A stretch of DNA of 36,869 nucleotides from an uncultured Veillonellaceae bacterium (GCA_902785705.1 CACZZN010000016.1:1-36869); one strand, 5' to 3'. Shown: positions 1-8,287, numbered from the stretch's first letter. Translations and numbers: made by a program. Notes: a model not told the origin generated them from the letters alone.

Positions 1-93
1 AGACCCCTTGAGGAATACGAGGTAGATAGGCTGCAAGTGGAAGTCCCGTGAGGGATGGAGCAGAGCAGTACTAATCGGTCGAGGGCTTAACTT
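1..93 (+). rRNA. 23S rRNA, 3' end (partial)
   Basis: The first ~93 bases match the conserved 3' terminus of bacterial 23S rRNA, including the stretch around 'cagtactaatcggtcgagg' at 66-84 that closes the gene. The 5' part lies outside the window. The exact 3' end is estimated by analogy and may be off by a few bases. Confidence 0.93.
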
Positions 94-276
94 TGCTAAG
101 AAGTCTAAAGTGTTCCAGAGTAGTTTCTTCTGTATAGTTTTGAGAGAACTGGGGTCTCTCAGACGGCGGTCAACGTCAGCCAATCGTCTGCGCCCTTCGG
201 GCTTGACTCTTGGGACGTTTTCGCATACGACCTATTGCCCAATCAGCTGCACCCTTTCGGGTTTGCTTCTTGGATA
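94..276 (+). other. 23S-5S spacer with repeated hairpin units
   Basis: The internal transcribed spacer holds a 7-bp-arm hairpin at 141-161 (TGAGAGA / TCTCTCA). It is followed by two imperfect copies of a ~35-base unit at about 181-214 and 240-276. Both copies read CAATC, then CTGC, a CCC-TTCGGG hairpin core, then CTTGG. No tRNA gene is present in this spacer. The repeated stem-loops are probably rRNA processing structures; that role is inferred. Confidence 0.6.
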
Positions 277-405
277 GGTCAGCAATCCGGTGATGATGCC
301 TATGTGGTTCCACCTGTTCCCATACCGAACACAGCAGTTAAGCACATAGAGGCCGAAAGTACTTGCCTGGAGACTGGGATTTGAAGTTTTGAGAAGCTGC
401 TGACC
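277..405 (+). rRNA. 5S rRNA
   Basis: The core matches 5S rRNA: GATGATG, CCACCTGTTCCCAT, CCGAACACAG-AGTTAAG and GCCGAAAGTACTTG are all present at 291-366. Ends were set by the terminal helix GGTCAGCA (277-284) pairing with TGCTGACC (398-405). This gives about 129 nt, longer than the usual ~117, and the 3' third after GGAGAC diverges from the common Firmicute sequence. The ends are therefore approximate. Confidence 0.85.
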
Positions 406-443
406 ATGTTCAGCCTCTTGATTTTGAAGGAGCGAGTCTATCC

Positions 444-902
444 GTGAAATTTTTAGCGCGTCATTTGACAGTCGATCTTTATAATTGTCAGGCCAGCAAA
501 CTGCAGGATCAAGGAGCTGTGGAAGAAGTTCTGAACAACGATTTGCGGCAATTAGGTTATCGTGTACTGAATATTTCTTCGGAGCCGCTTTCTGAACACC
601 ACTTTGCCTTTATGGTTTTGTTTGACGCAGGACATTTGGTCTTGCATGTATATCAGGATTTGCGATATGTGGCAATCGATATTTTTCTATGCCATGAGGA
701 GCCGCAGCCGGAACCCATCTATCAGCAATTTCAGAAATTTTTCCGTCCGGACAAGACGAAAACGACTCTTTTGAAGCGGGGAGATTTTGGCAAGGACAGG
801 GAGATCAAGCCTAAAATCAAGACGCGTGTGGCGCCCTTGAGGAAAATCCATAATACGGGCGCGAAGGTCATTCGTATTTTGGCGCGGAGAAAACAACAAT
901 AA
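444..902 (+). CDS. SpeH-like (S-adenosylmethionine decarboxylase-related) protein lacking the cleavage serine
   Basis: A 152-aa protein with a GTG start preceded by GAAGGAG at 426-432. It resembles prokaryotic AdoMet decarboxylase (SpeH). The N-terminus has RHLTVDLYNC, where the family has H-x3-DLYGC, and residues ~65-85 have HLVLHVYQDLRYVAIDIFLC, matching the family's H-LSIH-x6-YAAVDVFTC block. Active family members self-cleave at a serine in a GVSG motif about nine residues before the H-L. Here that stretch reads HHFAFM, with no serine, so a pyruvoyl cofactor could not form by the known route. The basic tail (~110-152) is an addition. The gene begins 38 nt after 5S rRNA with no visible terminator or promoter between, so it is probably co-transcribed with the rRNA operon. 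The family assignment is fairly sure; the function is unknown. Confidence 0.72.
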   Translation: MKFLARHLTVDLYNCQASKLQDQGAVEEVLNNDLRQLGYRVLNISSEPLSEHHFAFMVLFDAGHLVLHVYQDLRYVAIDIFLCHEEPQPEPIYQQFQKFFRPDKTKTTLLKRGDFGKDREIKPKIKTRVAPLRKIHNTGAKVIRILARRKQQ

Positions 903-918
903 GAACAATAAAAAAAGA

Positions 919-965
919 AATCCTTTCAGAAGTTCGGCGATGGGACCTTCTGAAAGGATTTTTTT
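919..965. terminator. bidirectional rho-independent terminator
   Basis: A 15-bp perfect stem (919-933 with 948-962) and 14-base loop, with A-rich sequence on the left and T-rich on the right. It serves both the rightward SpeH-like gene and the leftward lgt gene, which converge here. Confidence 0.9.
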
Positions 966-1809
966 ATGTCTTTTTTTTCTTCTTTCGTGTCGCAGCAATG
1001 ATGGGAGGCAGGGGTTTTTCTTCGGGTTCCTCTTTTTTCGGACGATGTTTCCATTTCAACCATAGGAATACCGCAAGTGCCAGGCTGAACGCCGTGAGAC
1101 TGGTCATCTGGGCACTTTTGAACAGGCCGGCGACCAGCTGCGTATAATCGCCTCGCAGGTATTCCAGAAAAAAGCGGGCCAGCGAGTAAAGCATGACATA
1201 GAGTGCAAAGCACTGGCCTTTGATGTGATTTGTGCTGCGGAATATGAGCAGGATGGCAAAAATGGCGAGATCCAGCTGCCCTTCCCAGATCTCAGCGGGC
1301 CAGAGAGGCTGATTGCCGTAAGTGTGATAAGCCAAGGTGGTAGACGGATAAAGGATGCCGAACCCGGTGCCTGTCGGTGCGCCGAAAGCGTCCCCGTTCA
1401 GCAAATTCGCGCAGCGGCCAAGCGCCTGGCCGAGAATGATGGATGGCGCAAGGATATCTGCAAGCGCCCATGTATCGATATGATGCCGCTTGGTGTAAAA
1501 AATGCCGGTCAGGACTCCGAGCAAAATGCCTCCTTGGACTGCCATCCCGCCCTGCCAGACATTCAGGACCTCGGTCAGATGGTTTTGGTAATAGTCCCAG
1601 TCGAAGAAGAAAACATCCCACAGGCGGGCGCCCAAGAGCCCGGCGATGCCGCAATAGATTCCCATGTCAACGATATGTTTTTCCCAGCCGCGCCCATCCT
1701 GCTTTGCAAAGAAATATCCCGTGCCCGTGGCCAATATGATGCTCAACGAAAGCACAAGCCCGTAGGCGCGTATCGGAAAGTCACCGATGTAGAATAAATA
1801 CTGATGCAT
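964..1809 (-). CDS. lgt: Prolipoprotein diacylglyceryl transferase
   Basis: Lgt moves a diacylglyceryl group from phosphatidylglycerol to the lipobox cysteine of prolipoproteins at the inner membrane. The protein is ~281 aa with several hydrophobic segments. It carries the family blocks GGMAVQGGILLG, GQALGRCANLLNGDAFG (the family's GR-GN-N-E/D region), a FGILYPST segment and a C-terminal LARFFLEYLRGD. The start was set at the ATG at 1809 (protein MHQYLFYIGDFP) because GGGGAGG lies 6 nt upstream; a longer frame from 1833 has no such site. The lysine-rich tail is cytoplasmic in expectation. It is a single gene, convergent with the SpeH-like gene and divergent from trp. Confidence 0.95.
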   Translation of the reverse strand: MHQYLFYIGDFPIRAYGLVLSLSIILATGTGYFFAKQDGRGWEKHIVDMGIYCGIAGLLGARLWDVFFFDWDYYQNHLTEVLNVWQGGMAVQGGILLGVLTGIFYTKRHHIDTWALADILAPSIILGQALGRCANLLNGDAFGAPTGTGFGILYPSTTLAYHTYGNQPLWPAEIWEGQLDLAIFAILLIFRSTNHIKGQCFALYVMLYSLARFFLEYLRGDYTQLVAGLFKSAQMTSLTAFSLALAVFLWLKWKHRPKKEEPEEKPLPPIIAATRKKKKKT

Positions 1810-1841
1810 AAAATGCCTCCCCATAGCTACCATCCACTCCT

Positions 1842-1850
1842 ATTATAGCA
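1842..1850 (-). promoter_or_regulatory. extended -10 promoter of lgt
   Basis: On the minus strand the sequence reads TGC-TATAAT, an extended -10 element with a perfect Pribnow box, about 32 nt before the lgt start. No good -35 is seen. Confidence 0.55.
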
Positions 1851-1918
1851 CAGGCGCGGCACAAAGCCAGCCCTGCAAAAATTCAAATTTCACTGCGCAA
1901 TTTCATCATAAATTCCCC

Positions 1919-1947
1919 TTGACAGTATCACTCTGATATGTTAGAGT
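1919..1947 (+). promoter_or_regulatory. promoter of the trp operon
   Basis: TTGACA at 1919-1924 and TAGAGT at 1942-1947 with a 17-bp spacer, plus a TG one base before the -10. An ACTCT...AGAGT inverted repeat (arms at about 1929-1933 and 1943-1947) overlaps the -10 and could be an operator. The transcript would begin near 1954 and run into the T-box leader. Confidence 0.75.
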
Positions 1948-1984
1948 AACACATGAATTCAATATGTAAACCGTTGAAGCGGAG

Positions 1985-2257
1985 ATAACGGCAATGATGC
2001 CTATACAGAGAGCCTGCGATGCTGAGAGTCAGGTGAGAAACAAGTTGTCAAATGGACCGCTGAGGGCGCAGTCAAAGGGATGGAGGATCGTCCTGAGTAT
2101 TCTGCGACGTTTGGGCAGACGTCATTTGCCGGGGATATGCAGGTATCCCGCTAAGCGTACGGGTCATTCCGTAAACTCAAGGTGGCACCGCGGGTAAATA
2201 TATGTGAGTATATTATTCGTCCTTGACAGAAGCAGTTCTGTCAAGGACTTTTATTTT
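1985..2257 (+). promoter_or_regulatory. T-box riboswitch, tryptophan type
   Basis: The leader holds Stem I elements (AGAGAGC near 2006, GCTGAGAG near 2021), a candidate specifier TGG at 2053-2055 on the 3' side of Stem I, the conserved T-box AGGTGGCACCGCGGG at 2180-2194, and a terminator at 2219-2248. Uncharged tRNA-Trp should pair with the specifier and the T-box, stabilise the antiterminator and let RNA polymerase enter trpE. A Trp specifier fits the downstream trp genes. The T-box call is firm; the specifier was placed by eye. Confidence 0.9.
2219..2257 (+). terminator. T-box regulated intrinsic terminator
   Basis: Perfect 12-bp stem GTCCTTGACAGA / TCTGTCAAGGAC (2219-2230 with 2237-2248) followed by TTTTATTTT. 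The 5' arm includes the CGTCC that normally competes for pairing with the T-box. Confidence 0.9.
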
Positions 2258-2300
2258 CCTTTGACAGAGTTCAAAGGTTATTTTTTTGGAGGTATGGAAC

Positions 2301-3767
2301 ATGAAAATTCTTCCCGCGTTGGATGAGGTCAAGGCCATTGCTGCCACCGGAAAGTATCGGGCGCTGCCGGTAAGCTCAGAAATCCTGTCGGATTTCACGT
2401 CTCCCATCGAAGCCTTGCGGATCCTGAAAAACGTGTCGACGCACTGCTATTTGCTGGAATCCGCTGCGGCCAACGAAACCTGGGGGAGGTACACTTTCCT
2501 GGGTTTCGATCCCAAGCTTGAGATTACCTGCAGCAACGGCGAGGCAAAGGCGGGGAATCTCAGCTTTCAGACCGAGAATCCCTCCGATTTTCTGCGGCAG
2601 ATCCTTGCGGACTACAAAAGCCCGCGCTTTGATTATCTGCCATCCTTCACCGGCGGGCTGGTCGGATATTTCTCCTATGATTATCTTGGCTACAGCGAGC
2701 CGTCGGTGAAGTGCGACACGGAGGATACCGAGGCTTTCAAGGATGTGGATCTGATGCTCTTTGACAAGGTCATTGCATTTGATCATGTGAGGCAGAAGTT
2801 GATCCTGATCGCGAATATGCCGCTGGAGGATCCGGAGACAGGGTACCACAAGGCGGTCATGGACTTGGAGCAAATGGCCGCGCTTCTCAGGAACGGGGAA
2901 AAGAAAAAGGAGCCGGGAGGAAAATTGCTTGGCGAGGTCACGCCGCTCTTTGAAAAGGATGCGTTCTGCCGCATGGTGGAGAAGGCGAAACACCATATCC
3001 GCGAAGGAGACATCTTTCAGATCGTCTTGTCCAACCGCCTAAGCGCGCCGTTTGAGGGGAGCCTTTTGAATACCTACCGCGTGCTGCGGACCATCAATCC
3101 GTCTCCGTATATGTTCTACTTCTCCGGCACGGATGTGGAGGTTGCGGGCGCTTCTCCCGAAACGCTGGTGAAATTGGAAAATCATGTGCTCCATACCTTC
3201 CCGTTGGCGGGGACCAGGCCAAGGGGCAGGACGCGGGAAGAGGATCTGCGGCTGGAAAGGGAATTGCTGGCAGACGAAAAAGAGCTTGCGGAGCACAATA
3301 TGCTGGTGGATCTGGGGCGGAATGATCTGGGCAAGGTCAGCAAATTCGGGACGGTGCAGGTGGAAAAGCTGCACAGCATCGAACGGTTTTCCCATGTCAT
3401 GCACATCGGGTCGACGGTGCGCGGCGAAATCCGGGAAGACAAGGATGCCCTCGATGCGATTGAAGCGGTGCTTCCGGCAGGCACTTTGTCCGGGGCGCCG
3501 AAGATACGGGCCTGTCAGCTCATCGGAGAATTGGAGAACAACAAGCGGGGGATTTACGGCGGCGCGATTGGCTATATCGACTTCACAGGCAATATGGATA
3601 CCTGCATTGCCATCCGCATCGCCTATAAGAAGAACGGAAAAGTATTCGTGCGGAGCGGCGCAGGCATTGTCGCTGACTCTGTTCCGGAAAAGGAGTTCGA
3701 GGAATGCCTGAACAAGGCGAAGGCCTCGCTGAAGGCGCTGGAGCTTGCACAGGAGGTGGATTTATGA
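2301..3767 (+). CDS. trpE: Anthranilate synthase component I
   Basis: TrpE converts chorismate to anthranilate with ammonia supplied by TrpG. The 488-aa protein has the N-terminal LLES motif of the Trp feedback site (LLESAAANETWGRYTFLGF, with Thr where Ser is common). The chorismate-binding C-terminal domain shows GDIFQIVLSNR, GASPETLVKL, PLAGTRPRG, EHNMLVDLGRNDLG, LPAGTLSGAPKIRA and GAGIVADSVPEKEF. Start ATG 2301 follows GGAGGT (2288-2293) with 7-nt spacing. It is the first gene after the T-box leader and its stop overlaps the trpG start (ATGA). Feedback inhibition by tryptophan is expected from the LLES motif. Confidence 0.97.
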   Translation: MKILPALDEVKAIAATGKYRALPVSSEILSDFTSPIEALRILKNVSTHCYLLESAAANETWGRYTFLGFDPKLEITCSNGEAKAGNLSFQTENPSDFLRQILADYKSPRFDYLPSFTGGLVGYFSYDYLGYSEPSVKCDTEDTEAFKDVDLMLFDKVIAFDHVRQKLILIANMPLEDPETGYHKAVMDLEQMAALLRNGEKKKEPGGKLLGEVTPLFEKDAFCRMVEKAKHHIREGDIFQIVLSNRLSAPFEGSLLNTYRVLRTINPSPYMFYFSGTDVEVAGASPETLVKLENHVLHTFPLAGTRPRGRTREEDLRLERELLADEKELAEHNMLVDLGRNDLGKVSKFGTVQVEKLHSIERFSHVMHIGSTVRGEIREDKDALDAIEAVLPAGTLSGAPKIRACQLIGELENNKRGIYGGAIGYIDFTGNMDTCIAIRIAYKKNGKVFVRSGAGIVADSVPEKEFEECLNKAKASLKALELAQEVDL

Positions 3768-4330
3768 TTCTGCTCATCGATAATTACGACAGTTTTTCCT
3801 ACAATCTCTATCAACTGGTGGGGGAATTGGACGCATCCGTTCGTGTCATTCGGAATGACGAGATGACCATTTCCGACATACGGGATATGAAGCCGGAGCG
3901 CATCTTGATCTCCCCCGGCCCGGGCAGACCGGAGAACGCCGGAATCATTTTGGAAGTTGCCAAAGGGGTGGACCAAATTCCCATCCTTGGCGTCTGCCTC
4001 GGACATCAGGCGATTTGTTCCGCCTTCGGGGCAAGGATTACCTATGCGAGGCAGCTGATGCACGGCAAGCAGTCGGAGGTGGAACTGGATGCGGACTGCC
4101 CGATCTTTCGGAACTGCCCCGGGCGTACCTTGGTCGCTCGCTATCATTCCCTCGCCGTGGATGAGGATATCATGCCGGACTGCTTGAAAATTACGGCCCG
4201 CACGGCAGAGGGGGAAATCATGGCTGTGCAGCACAGGGATTCCCCGATTTACGGCATGCAGTTCCATCCCGAGTCCATCATGACTCCTGCGGGGAAGCAG
4301 ATGTTGGAGAATTTTGTAAGGAATCTTTAA
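3764..4330 (+). CDS. trpG: Anthranilate synthase glutamine amidotransferase component
   Basis: Class I glutamine amidotransferase that hydrolyses glutamine and passes ammonia to TrpE. The 188-aa protein shows [11 protein letters not shown], the nucleophile elbow [10 protein letters not shown] (Cys78) and the catalytic His/Glu in FHPESIMT (His168, Glu170). It is a free-standing subunit, not fused to TrpD. Start ATG 3764 has AGGAGG 7 nt upstream and overlaps the trpE stop by 4 nt, so translational coupling is likely. It could also serve PabA-like amination, as in bacilli, but nothing in the sequence decides this. Confidence 0.96.
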   Translation: MILLIDNYDSFSYNLYQLVGELDASVRVIRNDEMTISDIRDMKPERILISPGPGRPENAGIILEVAKGVDQIPILGVCLGHQAICSAFGARITYARQLMHGKQSEVELDADCPIFRNCPGRTLVARYHSLAVDEDIMPDCLKITARTAEGEIMAVQHRDSPIYGMQFHPESIMTPAGKQMLENFVRNL

Positions 4331-4352
4331 ATCTTTAAAGGAGAGATGCATC

Positions 4353-5375
4353 ATGATTAAGGAAGCAATCGTAAAGATCGTCAATAAAGGAGACCTCACC
4401 TTTGATGAGGCATATGCCGTCATGAATGAAATCATGAGCGGAGAGACGACACCGACACAGAATTCCGCCTTTCTGGCAGCACTGTCCACCAAGAGCGCGA
4501 GGGCGGAAACAACGGATGAAATCGCAGGGTGCGCGGCGGCGATGCGGGAGCACGCAACGCAAGTGGAAACCGGAATGGAACTGTTCGAGATTGTGGGCAC
4601 CGGCGGAGATAACGCACACAGCTTCAATATATCCACTACCTCGGCACTGGTGGCGGCAGCAGGGGGGATGAAGGTAGCAAAGCACGGGAACCGCGCGGCA
4701 TCCTCCCAATGCGGGACGGCTGACTGTCTGGAAGCATTGGGCGTCAATATCCAGCAAAGCCCTGCGCGGTGCATGGAGCTTTTGAAGGAAGTGGGCATGT
4801 GCTTCTTCTTTGCCCAGAAATACCATACATCCATGAAATACGTGGGTGCGATCCGGAGGGAACTTGGGTTCCGTACTGTATTCAATATTCTGGGGCCGCT
4901 GACGAATCCGGGGAAGCCTTCCATGCAGCTTTTGGGCGTATATGATGAATATCTGGTGGAGCCGCTGGCCCAGGTGCTGGTCAATCTTGGCGTCCGCCGG
5001 GGCATGGTGGTCTATGGGCAGGACAAGCTGGACGAGATTTCCATGAGCGCGCCGACGAAAATCTGCGAAATCCGTGACGGATGGTTCAAGTCCCGTATCA
5101 TCACGCCGGAGGACTTCGGGATGACGCGCTGCAGCAAGGAAGATCTGAAGGGAGGCACTCCGAAGGAGAACGCCAAGATCACGCTCGATATCCTTGGGGG
5201 AGAGAAGGGGCACAAGCGGAATGCTGTCCTCATGAATGCGGGTGCGGCGCTTTATATCGGAAAAAAAGCGGACAGCATGGAAGACGGGGTCACGCTCGCC
5301 GCGCAGCTCATTGATTCCGGCAAGGCATATGCGACGCTTCAGAAGCTGATAGAAGTCAGCAATCGGCCCGAGTAG
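4353..5375 (+). CDS. trpD: Anthranilate phosphoribosyltransferase
   Basis: Transfers the phosphoribosyl group from PRPP to anthranilate, the second committed step. The protein is 340 aa, the normal length. The PRPP/Mg2+ motif [17 protein letters not shown] lies near residue 80. [21 protein letters not shown] and [19 protein letters not shown] follow, both diagnostic. The start has AAAGGAG 9 nt upstream, and trpG ends 22 nt before. It has no amidotransferase fusion. Confidence 0.97.
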   Translation: MIKEAIVKIVNKGDLTFDEAYAVMNEIMSGETTPTQNSAFLAALSTKSARAETTDEIAGCAAAMREHATQVETGMELFEIVGTGGDNAHSFNISTTSALVAAAGGMKVAKHGNRAASSQCGTADCLEALGVNIQQSPARCMELLKEVGMCFFFAQKYHTSMKYVGAIRRELGFRTVFNILGPLTNPGKPSMQLLGVYDEYLVEPLAQVLVNLGVRRGMVVYGQDKLDEISMSAPTKICEIRDGWFKSRIITPEDFGMTRCSKEDLKGGTPKENAKITLDILGGEKGHKRNAVLMNAGAALYIGKKADSMEDGVTLAAQLIDSGKAYATLQKLIEVSNRPE

Positions 5376-5400
5376 ACAGTGGGAGAAAGGACGAAGGACG

Positions 5401-6591
5401 ATGACGAATTCGAGAGGACGTTTTGGAGTCCACGGCGGACAATACATTCCGGAAACGCTGATGAACGCCGTGATTGAACTGGAAGATGCCTACTTGCGCT
5501 ATAAGAGCGATCCGGCATTCAACACGGAATTGACCGAACTGCTCAATGAATATGCGGGCAGGCCGTCAAGGCTTTATCATGCGAAAAAAATGAGCTGTGA
5601 CCTCGGCGGGGCGAAAATCTATTTGAAGCGCGAGGATCTCAACCATACCGGTGCGCATAAAATCAACAATGTGCTGGGGCAGGCCTTACTGGCAAAAAAA
5701 ATGGGAAAAAAGCGGCTGATTGCCGAAACGGGAGCCGGGCAGCATGGGGTGGCGACGGCAACCGCGGCGGCACTCATGGGCATGGAATGCGTGGTCTTCA
5801 TGGGCGAAGAGGACACGAAGCGGCAGGCGCTGAACGTCTACCGCATGCGGCTTCTTGGCGCGGAGGTCGTTTCCGTGAAAACGGGAACGGCAACGCTCAA
5901 GGACGCGGTTTCGGAGGCGATGCGCGAATGGACCTCCAGGATTGTTGACACCCACTACTGCCTTGGTTCCGTCATGGGCCCGCATCCGTTCCCGACGATC
6001 GTGCGCGATTTTCAGGCGGTCATTTCCAAGGAAATCAAGGAACAGATGCTGGAAAAGGAGGGCAGGCTGCCCGATGCGGTGATCGCGTGTGTGGGAGGCG
6101 GATCCAATGCCATCGGGAGCTTCTATCATTTCATCGGGGATGAAACGGTCAGGCTGATTGGCTGCGAAGCCGCGGGAAAAGGCATTGATACCTTTGAGAC
6201 GGCAGCTTCCATCGCAACGGGGAGACTGGGGATTTTCCACGGCATGAAATCCTATTTCTGCCAGGACCAGTACGGGCAGATCGCGCCGGTCTATTCGATT
6301 TCCGCAGGATTGGACTATCCGGGCGTAGGGCCTGAGCATGCATACCTGCACGACACGGGCAGGGCGGAATATGTGTCTGTGACGGATGAGGAAGCGGTGC
6401 GCGCCTTTGAATACCTTGCGAAAACAGAGGGCATCATTCCGGCCATCGAGTCTGCCCATGCCGTGGCACACGCCATGAAGCTCGCGCCGGAAATGGGCAG
6501 GGAAAAAATCATCGTCATCACCATATCCGGCAGGGGAGACAAGGATTGTGCGGCCATTGCACGGTACAGAGGGGAGGATATTCATGAGTAG
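5401..6591 (+). CDS. trpB: Tryptophan synthase beta chain
   Basis: PLP enzyme joining indole and serine to make tryptophan, partner of TrpA. The 396-aa protein has the PLP lysine in HTGAHKINN (Lys87), [19 protein letters not shown], the phosphate-binding loop GGGSNAIG and the C-terminal [13 protein letters not shown]. It is a TrpB1-type protein, judged by length and by its overlap with trpA. It begins 25 nt after trpD, where trpC and trpF lie in the common order. Its stop overlaps the trpA start by 8 nt. Confidence 0.97.
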   Translation: MTNSRGRFGVHGGQYIPETLMNAVIELEDAYLRYKSDPAFNTELTELLNEYAGRPSRLYHAKKMSCDLGGAKIYLKREDLNHTGAHKINNVLGQALLAKKMGKKRLIAETGAGQHGVATATAAALMGMECVVFMGEEDTKRQALNVYRMRLLGAEVVSVKTGTATLKDAVSEAMREWTSRIVDTHYCLGSVMGPHPFPTIVRDFQAVISKEIKEQMLEKEGRLPDAVIACVGGGSNAIGSFYHFIGDETVRLIGCEAAGKGIDTFETAASIATGRLGIFHGMKSYFCQDQYGQIAPVYSISAGLDYPGVGPEHAYLHDTGRAEYVSVTDEEAVRAFEYLAKTEGIIPAIESAHAVAHAMKLAPEMGREKIIVITISGRGDKDCAAIARYRGEDIHE

Positions 6592-7369
6592 GATCAAAGA
6601 AGCATTTGCCCACGGAAAAGCGTTCATTCCATTCATTACCTGCGGGGATCCCGATTTGGAAACAACCGCCGCCGCCGTGCGCGCTGCTGTCCGGAACGGG
6701 GCGGATCTCGTTGAGCTGGGCATCCCGTTTTCCGACCCGACGGCAGAGGGCCCCGTCATCCAAGGAGCGAATCTCCGCGCTTTGGAGGGGCACGTCACGA
6801 CGGATATGATCTTCGATTTTGTCCGTGAACTTCGCCGGGATGTCACGGTTCCCATGGTATTCATGACCTATGCCAATGTGGTATTTTCCTATGGCGCGGA
6901 GCGTTTTATCGCGACCTGCGAGGAAATCGGCATGGATGGCCTTATCCTGCCCGATCTGCCCTTTGAGGAAAAGGAGGAATTCCAGCCCTTGTGCAGAAAG
7001 TATGGGGTGGACCTGGTATCGCTGGTCGCACCCACGTCTGAGCACCGCATTGCCATGATAGCAAAGGAGGCGGAAGGCTTTTTGTACATTGTTTCCAGTC
7101 TTGGCGTGACGGGCGTCCGCAGTGAGATCAAGACGGATCTTGCCTCCATTGTGCAGGTCGTAAGGGAGAACACCAGCATCCCCTGCGCCATCGGCTTCGG
7201 GATTTCGACGCCCGAACAGGCGAGGAAGATGGCCGGCATTTCCGACGGTGCGATCGTGGGCTCGGCGATCATCAAACTGCTGGCAAAGCACGGGAAGGAT
7301 GCGCCCCGATATATCGGGGAATATGTAGGAGCCATGAAACGAACGTTGGATTTGGTCTCTGAACGTTGA
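6584..7369 (+). CDS. trpA: Tryptophan synthase alpha chain
   Basis: Cleaves indole-3-glycerol phosphate to indole, which passes to TrpB. The protein is 261 aa. The active-site block reads [18 protein letters not shown]: the catalytic Glu (Glu44, equivalent to Salmonella Glu49) is present, but the position of Salmonella Asp60 is Glu55. VTGVRSE and [10 protein letters not shown] are the phosphate-binding loops. Start ATG 6584 with GGGGAGG 6 nt upstream lies inside the end of trpB; an earlier start at 6548 would extend further into trpB and lacks this site. A hairpin region follows the gene. Confidence 0.96.
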   Translation: MSRIKEAFAHGKAFIPFITCGDPDLETTAAAVRAAVRNGADLVELGIPFSDPTAEGPVIQGANLRALEGHVTTDMIFDFVRELRRDVTVPMVFMTYANVVFSYGAERFIATCEEIGMDGLILPDLPFEEKEEFQPLCRKYGVDLVSLVAPTSEHRIAMIAKEAEGFLYIVSSLGVTGVRSEIKTDLASIVQVVRENTSIPCAIGFGISTPEQARKMAGISDGAIVGSAIIKLLAKHGKDAPRYIGEYVGAMKRTLDLVSER

Positions 7370-7378
7370 CAAGTGTGG

Positions 7379-7463
7379 GCTCCTACGATATGATAGGAGT
7401 CATCGGATTGCAGACCATTTCGCCCCTGCGGGAGTTTTCCTGCGGGCGGAATGGTTTTCATTT
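7379..7463 (+). terminator. two stem-loops between trpA and trpF, the second terminator-like
   Basis: The 113-nt gap holds a small hairpin (CTCCTA / TAGGAG, ~7379-7398) and a larger one. In the larger, CCATTTCGCCC (7415-7425) pairs with GGGCGGAATGG (7444-7454, one G-T pair), and TTTTCATTTT follows. The second could terminate a share of transcripts before trpF-trpC, or act as a processing or stability element. Function is inferred from structure only. Confidence 0.5.
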
Positions 7464-7482
7464 TGATGGGAGGGATATCGCC

Positions 7483-8100
7483 ATGAAGGTCAAGATTTGC
7501 GGGATCCGTACGCCGGAAGCAGCGAAGGCAGCGGAAGCGGGGGGAGCGGATTTCATCGGATTCATTTTTTTCTCCGGAAGTTCTCGCTATATCGAGCCGG
7601 AGCAGGCGAAAAAAATCGCGGGAGAGATCACGGGACCAAAGAAAGTGGGCGTTTTCGTGGATGAGAGCCCCGGGAGGGTCAATGCGATCGCAAGGCTGGT
7701 GGGGCTGGATTATGTGCAGCTGCACGGACATGAGGATATTTCCTATGCGGCTGCGATGGAACGGCCCATCATCAAGGCATGGCGCTTCGGGGATGGATTC
7801 TCGGCGGGGCTGGCAAATGCCTATCCTTCGGAAATCGTGCTGTTGGACAGCTTTGCCAAGGGGCAGATGGGCGGTACGGGGCAGACCTTCGCATGGCGGG
7901 AGGCTGCCGATGAGGCAGGGCAGATCACGAAGCCGCTTTTGATTGCGGGAGGCATTTCCATCCGCAATGTGAAGGAAGCGGCAGAGATTTTCCGCCCCTT
8001 CGGCGTGGATGTCTCGGGGAGCCTTGAGGAGGACGGGCAAAAGTCGCCGAGGCGGATCGGGGAATTTTTGTGTTATGTGAAGAACCTGTTTAGGATCTAA
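7483..8100 (+). CDS. trpF: Phosphoribosylanthranilate isomerase
   Basis: Amadori rearrangement of PRA to CdRP, the third pathway step. The 205-aa TIM barrel has the catalytic Cys in MKVKICGIRT (Cys6), VGVFVDE, VQLHGHED, LLDSFAKGQMGGTGQTF (catalytic Asp) and the phosphate-binding IAGGIS and GVDVSGSLEEDGQK. Start ATG 7483 has GGGAGGG upstream; in-frame sequence back to 7366 shows no similarity. The last codons (AAC CTG TTT AGG ATC TAA) lie inside the left arm of the 8081-8269 palindrome, so the element supplies the final residues and the stop. Confidence 0.96.
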   Translation: MKVKICGIRTPEAAKAAEAGGADFIGFIFFSGSSRYIEPEQAKKIAGEITGPKKVGVFVDESPGRVNAIARLVGLDYVQLHGHEDISYAAAMERPIIKAWRFGDGFSAGLANAYPSEIVLLDSFAKGQMGGTGQTFAWREAADEAGQITKPLLIAGGISIRNVKEAAEIFRPFGVDVSGSLEEDGQKSPRRIGEFLCYVKNLFRI

Positions 8101-8269
8101 GCGTCAGTGCCAATGCCGAGGAATTTTTTCGTCTGACAAGGAAGATAAAACGCCGTCGTAGCGACGCGAAGCTAGTCCTTTAGGGCAGAGCTACGTCAAG
8201 TTTTATCTGACACAGACAGGCGGAAAAAGACCCGGCAGTGGTGCTGGGGCGTGATACTAAACAGGTTCT
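8081..8269. repeat. 189-bp near-perfect palindrome (MITE-like) between trpF and trpC
   Basis: The ends are perfect 13-bp inverted repeats, AGAACCTGTTTAG (8081-8093) and its complement (8257-8269). Pairing continues inward with few mismatches: GCGTCAGTGCCAATGCCG faces CGGCAGTGGTGCTGGGGCGT, and GATAAAAC (8144-8151) faces GTTTTATC (8200-8207), all in register around the centre at 8175. The centre holds smaller hairpins (GTCGTAGCGAC; AGCTAGTCC / GGGCAGAGCT). It has no ORF and no clear target-site duplication. It is most like a miniature inverted-repeat element or a large RNA hairpin. No second copy lies in this window. Confidence 0.75.
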
Positions 8270-8287
8270 AAACGCGGAGGGATTGTG

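Noticed and set aside
181..276. repeats in the rRNA spacer considered as a CRISPR-like array
   Set aside because: Only two imperfect units with internal hairpins and no regular spacers; no cas genes in the window.
3623..5447. long minus-strand frames opposite trpE-trpD
   Set aside because: Shadow frames; the plus strand encodes complete enzymes with all motifs.
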